Source of the DNA: Bacillus timonensis
Lineage (GTDB): Bacteria; Bacillota; Bacilli; Bacillales; Bacillaceae_L
Assembly: GCF_004799755.1 (NCBI RefSeq)
Contig: NZ_SLUB01000002.1
Location: forward strand, 145,534 to 209,533
DNA: 64,000 nt
Direction of reading: 5' to 3'
The position numbers were made by a program, and so were the translations under genes. Shown one piece after another: positions 60,238 through 64,000 of this stretch; the first letter of the stretch is position 1; every line of letters begins with the position of its first letter. The notes below the pieces were generated by a model, which saw only the letters and a list, made by a program, of their open reading frames with translations, made no database searches and was not told the origin of the DNA.

Positions 60238-60849
60238 ATGTTGTTATTTGTTACAGACATGCCCATTGAGGCAAGAGATAAACTTTTATTTGCTGGACTA
60301 ATACTTTTTACCGAAGTGGGATACCAAAAAACATCTGTGCTTGAAATTGTGGAAATGGCGAGAGTTTCAAAGACAACCTTCTATCAGCATTTTAAAAGTA
60401 AAGAAGATTTAATGGTTGCGTTGTTTGAACAACTTGGCGATGAAATAACCGAGGAAGTAAAGCGTGCAATTTTACAGGAAGAAAGAATGACATACAAGGC
60501 ATTTGCTGGGATTAATCGGTATATCCAAATTTGCTTTGAAAACAAAAATGTTGCTCAAATTTTACTCGTTGAATCAGTCGGTGTGTCTCGAAATGTTGAA
60601 CTAGTCAGGCAACGGTCACATCAAGTATTTGCGAATATCATTCTACAGACTGTAGAAACAGAGCTCCCAGAAACTGTTTCACAAAAAGAAATGAGAATTG
60701 TTGCCCAGGCAATGGTTGGGGCGATTAATGAAGTTATTATGAAGTTCTTTTTTGAAACGAAAGAAGAGGAACTTCATTTTGAAGAAATTTCTCGTTTGCT
60801 TAACCGCATTGTTATTTCTGCATTCGTCCATTTGGGAATGCAGGAATAA
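60238..60849 (+). CDS. TetR/AcrR-family regulator
   Basis: A 203-residue repressor-type protein with the N-terminal DNA-binding domain DKLLFAGLILFTEVGYQKTS, then VLEIVEMARVSKTTFYQHFK. The C-terminal ligand and dimer domain is of usual length. The start is uncertain: ATG 60238 has GGATGGAT upstream, ATG 60259 (MPIEARD) has no SD. It heads a likely operon with an SCP2-type lipid carrier gene and an SDR-type reductase gene, so it may respond to an acyl or lipid ligand; that is inferred from context only. Confidence 0.87.
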   Translation: MLLFVTDMPIEARDKLLFAGLILFTEVGYQKTSVLEIVEMARVSKTTFYQHFKSKEDLMVALFEQLGDEITEEVKRAILQEERMTYKAFAGINRYIQICFENKNVAQILLVESVGVSRNVELVRQRSHQVFANIILQTVETELPETVSQKEMRIVAQAMVGAINEVIMKFFFETKEEELHFEEISRLLNRIVISAFVHLGMQE

Positions 60850-60917
60850 GCTTTTTTGAGTAGAGGATACGAATGCGTACTCGTTTTCCAAATCGTATTT
60901 TAGAGGAGGTTTTTAGC

Positions 60918-61280
60918 GTGGTAAATGAAATAGTCAATTATAAGTTACCAGAATTAATGCAACAAATTGAAAGGGTCATAAACCAAAACCCCAGCCCGAT
61001 TGAAGGTGTGAATGTAATTTATCAATTCAAGATTACAGGGGATGAAGAAGGGACATTCCAGCTTTATTTAGCAGATGGTAAAGCAAAAGTGTCTGAAGGC
61101 GTGGAAGGTGCTAATTGTACCCTAATTTTGTCGCTCGAAAACTTTAGAAAATTTTTAGTAGGAAAGCTAAATGGGACTTCTGCATTCATGACAGGGAAAT
61201 TAAAAATAAAAGGAGATCTTGGCAAAGCTATTAAGTTAGAAGGGCTTTTACGCGAATATAATCTTAAAGAACAATTATAA
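60918..61280 (+). CDS. SCP2 sterol-carrier-domain protein
   Basis: A 120-residue protein with an SCP2-like lipid-binding fold: YQFKITGDEEGTFQLYLADG, then LILSLENFRKFLVGKLNGTS and FMTGKLKIKGDLGKAIKLEG, the conserved glycine-rich stretch of the family. The start is GTG at 60918 with TAGAGGAGG 8 bases upstream; an ATG at 60873 lies before the SD and is unlikely. Bacterial SCP2-only proteins bind fatty acids or acyl-CoA. It lies between the TetR gene and the SDR gene, all in the same direction. Confidence 0.87.
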   Translation: MVNEIVNYKLPELMQQIERVINQNPSPIEGVNVIYQFKITGDEEGTFQLYLADGKAKVSEGVEGANCTLILSLENFRKFLVGKLNGTSAFMTGKLKIKGDLGKAIKLEGLLREYNLKEQL

Positions 61281-61329
61281 GTAATTCACTTTAGTGCTGC
61301 TATAGGCTTTTTTCGAAAGGAGTGAAAAT

Positions 61330-62391
61330 ATGAAGCATATTTTAATGACAGGATTTCCGGGCTTTTTAGCGACAAGACTGCTACATGCATTGAAGCAAAA
61401 ATACGAAAATGCTCATTTTGTATTGCTAGTTCATCCAAGCCAATTTGAACATGCCAATGATAGAATCAAAGATTTAGATAATGTAGAAGTGAAAATAGGG
61501 GATATCACCGAAGAAACACTTGGTTTTTCAGAGGGTGATAGAGTTCTACTTCGTGAAAAAGTAACCCATGTCTTTCATCTAGCTGCTATATATGATTTGG
61601 CAGTACCACAACCGATTGCTGAAAAAGTAAATGTCGAGGGGACTAAAAATATCAATCAGTTCGTACAATCATTACACCATTTGGAAAAATATGTATATTT
61701 TAGTACGGCATATGTATCGGGAGACCGTACAGGGTTGATTAGAGAAACTGAACTTCAAATGGGACAGAAATTTAAAAATCATTATGAAGAAACAAAATAC
61801 AAGGCAGAGATAATTGTTCAGGAGCTTGAGGATGTTCCGTTTACCATTATTCGCCCGGGAATTACTGTAGGAAACTCCGAAACTGGTGAAACGTCGAAAT
61901 TCGATGGACCTTATTTTATCATGCGGATTTTAGACCGGATCCGCCTTATGCCAATTCCTTACTTGGGAAAGGGAGATGTCTTATTTAATGTTGTACCGTA
62001 TGACTACCTGATTAATGCTACGGTTTATTTATCAGATGCAGAAGAAGCAGTAAGGAAAACCTTTCATCTGACAGATCCGAACCCACATCAAGCACGAGAT
62101 TTATACCGTATGATTTGTGAGGAATTACTTGGCAAAAAGCCAACCTGGACGATTTCTCCAAGACTAGTGGAGCTTGGTCTCTCATTGTCTTTTATGAGGA
62201 AATTCTTTGGGGTAGAGAAGGAAGCGGTCGAATATTTTAGATGTCCAACGCAGTATGACGCAAGTGGAGCGAAAAAAGTTCTTGAAAAAGGTGGATTGAC
62301 TTGCCCTGATTTCAAAGATTATGTAGGAAACATCGTAACGTATTATAAGCAACATCGTCTTGATCAAGATAAAAAGATACATATTACGTAA
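61330..62391 (+). CDS. Extended SDR, NAD(P)-dependent epimerase/reductase (male-sterility type)
   Basis: A 353-residue Rossmann protein of the extended short-chain dehydrogenase group. It has the dinucleotide motif TGFPGFLATRLL at the N-terminus, VFHLAAIYDLAVP, the catalytic YxxxK (YEETKYKAE) with the Ser/Thr in YFSTAYVSG, and IRPGITVG. The sequence looks closest to the NAD-binding domain of fatty acyl-CoA and thioester reductases. AAAGGAGTGAAAAT precedes the ATG. Together with the SCP2 gene it suggests a lipid-modifying cluster; the substrate cannot be told from the sequence. Confidence 0.85.
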   Translation: MKHILMTGFPGFLATRLLHALKQKYENAHFVLLVHPSQFEHANDRIKDLDNVEVKIGDITEETLGFSEGDRVLLREKVTHVFHLAAIYDLAVPQPIAEKVNVEGTKNINQFVQSLHHLEKYVYFSTAYVSGDRTGLIRETELQMGQKFKNHYEETKYKAEIIVQELEDVPFTIIRPGITVGNSETGETSKFDGPYFIMRILDRIRLMPIPYLGKGDVLFNVVPYDYLINATVYLSDAEEAVRKTFHLTDPNPHQARDLYRMICEELLGKKPTWTISPRLVELGLSLSFMRKFFGVEKEAVEYFRCPTQYDASGAKKVLEKGGLTCPDFKDYVGNIVTYYKQHRLDQDKKIHIT

Positions 62392-62393
62392 TC

Positions 62394-62422
62394 ACAATGA
62401 GGCTGGTGTCTCATTGTTTTCC
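62394..62422 (+). terminator. Terminator after the SDR gene
   Basis: ACAATGAG (62394-62401) pairs with CTCATTGT (62410-62417), then TTTTCC. A TATAAT at 62428-62433 may start transcription of the next gene. Confidence 0.75.
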
Positions 62423-62461
62423 TTTGCTATAATGATGAGGAGTGTGAGGAGGGCGGATAGG

Positions 62462-63142
62462 ATGACTGATTTTAAATGGCATGAAGAAGCAGAAAAGCAA
62501 TGGGATGGTCGGGCGGATTTTTGGAGTAAACAAAGCCAAGCGATGTGGAATTCGGGGAGCCGGTCCACGATTATCCCGTTTTTCATACAATTCCTGGATA
62601 CCAACGCTTTTATTTTAGATGCAGGTTGTGGTGACGGCTATGGCTCATTTTTACTAGCTGAACGCGGCTATCAGGTGGTTGGTGCAGACATTTCAGCTGA
62701 AATGATTGAAAAAGCAAATAAACGAAGCACGTCTAAAGGTCTTTCATTTGTACAGGGTGATTTAAGTGCACTTTCTTTTGAGGATGAAACCTTTTCAGGG
62801 GTAATGGCAATTAACTCTCTTGAGTGGACGGAGGATCCGCTACAGGCGATCAATGAAATAAAGCGAGTGACAAAACCAGGTGGTATCTTTTGTGCAGGAC
62901 TGTTGGGCCCAACCGCAGGACCACGACAAAATTCGTATTCACGCTTGTATGGTAAAAAAGTCATTCAAAACACGATGATGCCATGGGAATTTGAGCAATT
63001 GGTTTCGGAAAATGGCTGGACGGTTGTCGATGGCCAACCGGTTTATAAAGATGCTGTAAACAAAGAGAAGATAAAGGGGTTTCCTAAGGAACTAAAACAA
63101 GCCTTATCATTTATGTGGGTGTTTATTTTAAAGAGGAATTAA
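62462..63142 (+). CDS. Class I SAM-dependent methyltransferase
   Basis: A 226-residue cytoplasmic methyltransferase of the UbiE/type 11 kind. Motif I is LDAGCGDGYGSFLLAERGY, followed by VVGADISAEMIEKAN, QGDLSALSFEDETFSG and MAINSLEWTEDPLQAI, then KPGGIFCAGLLG. The ATG at 62462 follows AGGAGGGCGGATAGG; the frame extends upstream across the SDR terminator and should be trimmed. It appears to be a separate transcription unit. The methyl acceptor is unknown. Confidence 0.88.
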   Translation: MTDFKWHEEAEKQWDGRADFWSKQSQAMWNSGSRSTIIPFFIQFLDTNAFILDAGCGDGYGSFLLAERGYQVVGADISAEMIEKANKRSTSKGLSFVQGDLSALSFEDETFSGVMAINSLEWTEDPLQAINEIKRVTKPGGIFCAGLLGPTAGPRQNSYSRLYGKKVIQNTMMPWEFEQLVSENGWTVVDGQPVYKDAVNKEKIKGFPKELKQALSFMWVFILKRN

Positions 63143-63144
63143 GA

Positions 63145-63203
63145 AAGGGGCTGTCCAAAAAGTCATTGAAAAGTGACTTTTGAGGACAGCCCCTCATTTT
63201 TTA
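63145..63203 (+). terminator. Strong compound stem-loop after the methyltransferase gene
   Basis: GGGGCTGTCC (63147-63156) pairs with GGACAGCCCC (63184-63193); inside, AAAAGTCA pairs with TGACTTTT. TTTTTTA follows. It is much larger than needed for termination and may be a mobile-element end or a common repeat, as discussed under findings. Confidence 0.75.
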
Positions 63204-63223
63204 TATTTATTGGGTCAACTAAA

Positions 63224-63368
63224 ACTAGGTTGTTGATTTCCGCTGCAGGTACTCGCTTTCCGCGGGCGGTCCCGGAGCCTCCTCGTCGCAAGCTCCTGCG
63301 GGGTCTCCCCTGGCCACGCTTTGCCCGCAGGAGTCTCGTACCTTCCGCTCCAATCAACAAGGTTACAA
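63224..63368. repeat. Dispersed palindromic intergenic repeat
   Basis: TTGTTGATT (63230-63238) and AATCAACAA (63352-63360) bound a GC-rich block with TTTCCGCTGCAGGTACTCGC, GCCTCCTCGTCGC, CCCGCAGGAGTCTCGTACC and CTTCCGCTCCAATCAAC. The phrasing is that of a repeat found between genes in very many Bacillaceae genomes. No protein frame in it is credible. Bases 63143-63474 otherwise contain only the stem-loop before it and the IS end after it. Confidence 0.75.
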
Positions 63369-63410
63369 GATTCAGTAGTCTTTACACCAAAATTTTTTAA
63401 AAAAACGCAC

Positions 63411-64000
63411 AAAAAAATCATCCTTTTTAGTAAAATGAAGTTACCACACAACATTCCAGAAAGGATGATTTTTAATGAGCAATCAACTGATTACTAATGA
63501 AAATTATAACATGCAACCTTCCTTTTTTCCAGAGTACGAGGAGGAAAAATTAGAAGTTCAAAAAGTAGATAAGCAAGAAATTGAAAAGCAAAAAGAACCT
63601 AATCCAAGACAATTAGCACCTACATTCAAACCCTACGATAATCGACAAATTCAAATGATTTATGATATCGAATCTCTTATTCCAGAACATCACGAAGCCC
63701 GTGTAGTAGACGAAATGGTTGAAGCTATTCCTGATGAGAATCTATTTTCGTACTATGTAGGTGGTGGCAGAAGTAGTTACCATCCCAAAATGATGCTTAA
63801 AGTCATTCTTTATGGTTACTCCCAAAAAGTATATTCGTGCCGTGGAATCGAGAAATTAACAACTGAAAGTATCCCCGCCATGTGGTTATCAGCAATGCAA
63901 CAACCAGATTTCCGTACAATCAATGAGTTCCGTGGGGGACGCATGAAAGACTTTATGGATGAACTCTTCGAAACTATGATTCACAAGTTAATTGAAGAGA
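63411..64000 (+). mobile_element. IS1182-like insertion sequence, left part (continues beyond window)
   Basis: Contains the 5' part of a transposase gene and its leader. The outer terminal repeat could not be fixed; 63411 is only where the leader inverted repeat begins. AAAATCATCCTTT (63414-63426) is complementary to AAAGGATGATTTT (63460-63472), the latter carrying the ribosome binding site. Confidence 0.65.
63475..64000 (+). CDS. IS1182-family transposase, N-terminal part (cut by window edge)
   Basis: An open frame of 175 codons to the window end. It begins MSNQLITNENYNMQPSFFPE, followed by a Glu/Lys-rich linker and the DUF772-type N-terminal transposase domain: RQIQMIYDIESLIPEHHEAR, YHPKMMLKVILYGYSQKVYS, RGIEKLTTESIPAMWLS and PDFRTINEFR, the standard blocks of IS1182 transposases. 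AAAGGATG precedes the ATG by about 7 bases and lies inside a hairpin. The DDE catalytic part is outside the window, so completeness of the element is unknown. Confidence 0.88.
   Translation, partial: MSNQLITNENYNMQPSFFPEYEEEKLEVQKVDKQEIEKQKEPNPRQLAPTFKPYDNRQIQMIYDIESLIPEHHEARVVDEMVEAIPDENLFSYYVGGGRSSYHPKMMLKVILYGYSQKVYSCRGIEKLTTESIPAMWLSAMQQPDFRTINEFRGGRMKDFMDELFETMIHKLIEE

Noticed and set aside
63163..63454. Overlapping open frames of 65 to 79 codons on both strands before the transposase
   Set aside because: They are by-products of the palindromic GC-rich repeat (no SDs, biased Arg/Ser/Pro composition).
1..64000. CRISPR arrays, tRNA or rRNA genes, prophage or toxin-antitoxin modules
   Set aside because: No repeat-spacer pattern, no tRNA-like CCA/TTCGA cloverleaf, no phage structural genes and no recognised toxin-antitoxin pair were found on reading either strand.

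Overview
The window is chromosomal DNA of a low-GC, endospore-forming member of the Bacillaceae. Ribosome binding sites are of the AGGAGG type, TTG and GTG starts are common, and the gene order follows the Bacillus subtilis birA-panBCD-dinG-ypmAB-aspB-asnS-dnaD-nth-ypoC-ponA-recU-yppC...yprAB-cotD-ypsA-gpsB-rnpB-ypsC-ypvA-ypwA...bpsAB-dynA-ypbS-ypcP...ypdP/ypdQ/ypeP/ypeQ segment. Spore genes are scattered through it (sspM, sspL, cotD, yppG). The assignment rests on synteny and protein resemblance read by eye; no database search was run.

Layout. 1-2.8 kb: tail of birA, then panBCD behind a leader that carries two consecutive hairpins of pan-motif architecture and an intrinsic terminator. 2.8-10.97 kb: dinG, ypmA, tseB (ypmB), aspB, asnS, dnaD, nth, ypoC. 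11-14.2 kb, minus strand: recU-ponA. 14.4-18.2 kb: yppC, sspM, yppD, yppE, yppG, three unassigned small genes and an Hsp20 gene. 18.3-24.9 kb: a Crp/Fnr-type regulator and a complete oppABCDF peptide importer. 24.9-28.3 kb: ydjO, a cold-shock gene, and a divergent TetR/MFS pair. 28.3-37.2 kb: selO, mrfAB (yprAB), cotD, ypsA, gpsB, rnpB, ypsC. 37.2-41 kb: a dispersed repeat, ypvA and ypwA. 41-45.1 kb: a ba3-type oxidase operon (minus), a small zinc-ribbon gene and a duplicated P-loop ATPase gene. 45.3-52.5 kb: bpsAB, a small candidate Fur-regulated membrane peptide, dynA, two small genes, ypcP. 52.6-56 kb: sspL, a yuiD-like gene, two RNase H-like genes, and ypdP under a preQ1-I riboswitch. 56-63.1 kb: second cold-shock gene, HD-GYP protein, topB, a TetR/SCP2/SDR cluster and a methyltransferase. 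63.1-64 kb: a strong stem-loop, a dispersed palindromic repeat and the 5' part of an IS1182-like transposase that runs off the window.

How the genes fit together. Much of the window is housekeeping: pantothenate supply, cell-wall growth and division (ponA, gpsB, tseB), replication and repair (dnaD, nth, recU, two DinG-type helicases, mrfAB, ypcP, topB, RNase H-like genes) and translation (asnS, rnpB, ypsC). The regulatory RNA and DNA content is the most informative part: tandem pan motifs, a preQ1-I riboswitch, a long terminator-like hairpin in the ydjO leader, two sites fitting the sigma-K consensus before spore-coat genes, a near-consensus Fur box before a 42-residue membrane peptide, and a Crp/Fnr-like palindrome in front of the ba3 oxidase. 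I found no CRISPR array, tRNA gene, prophage or obvious defence island.
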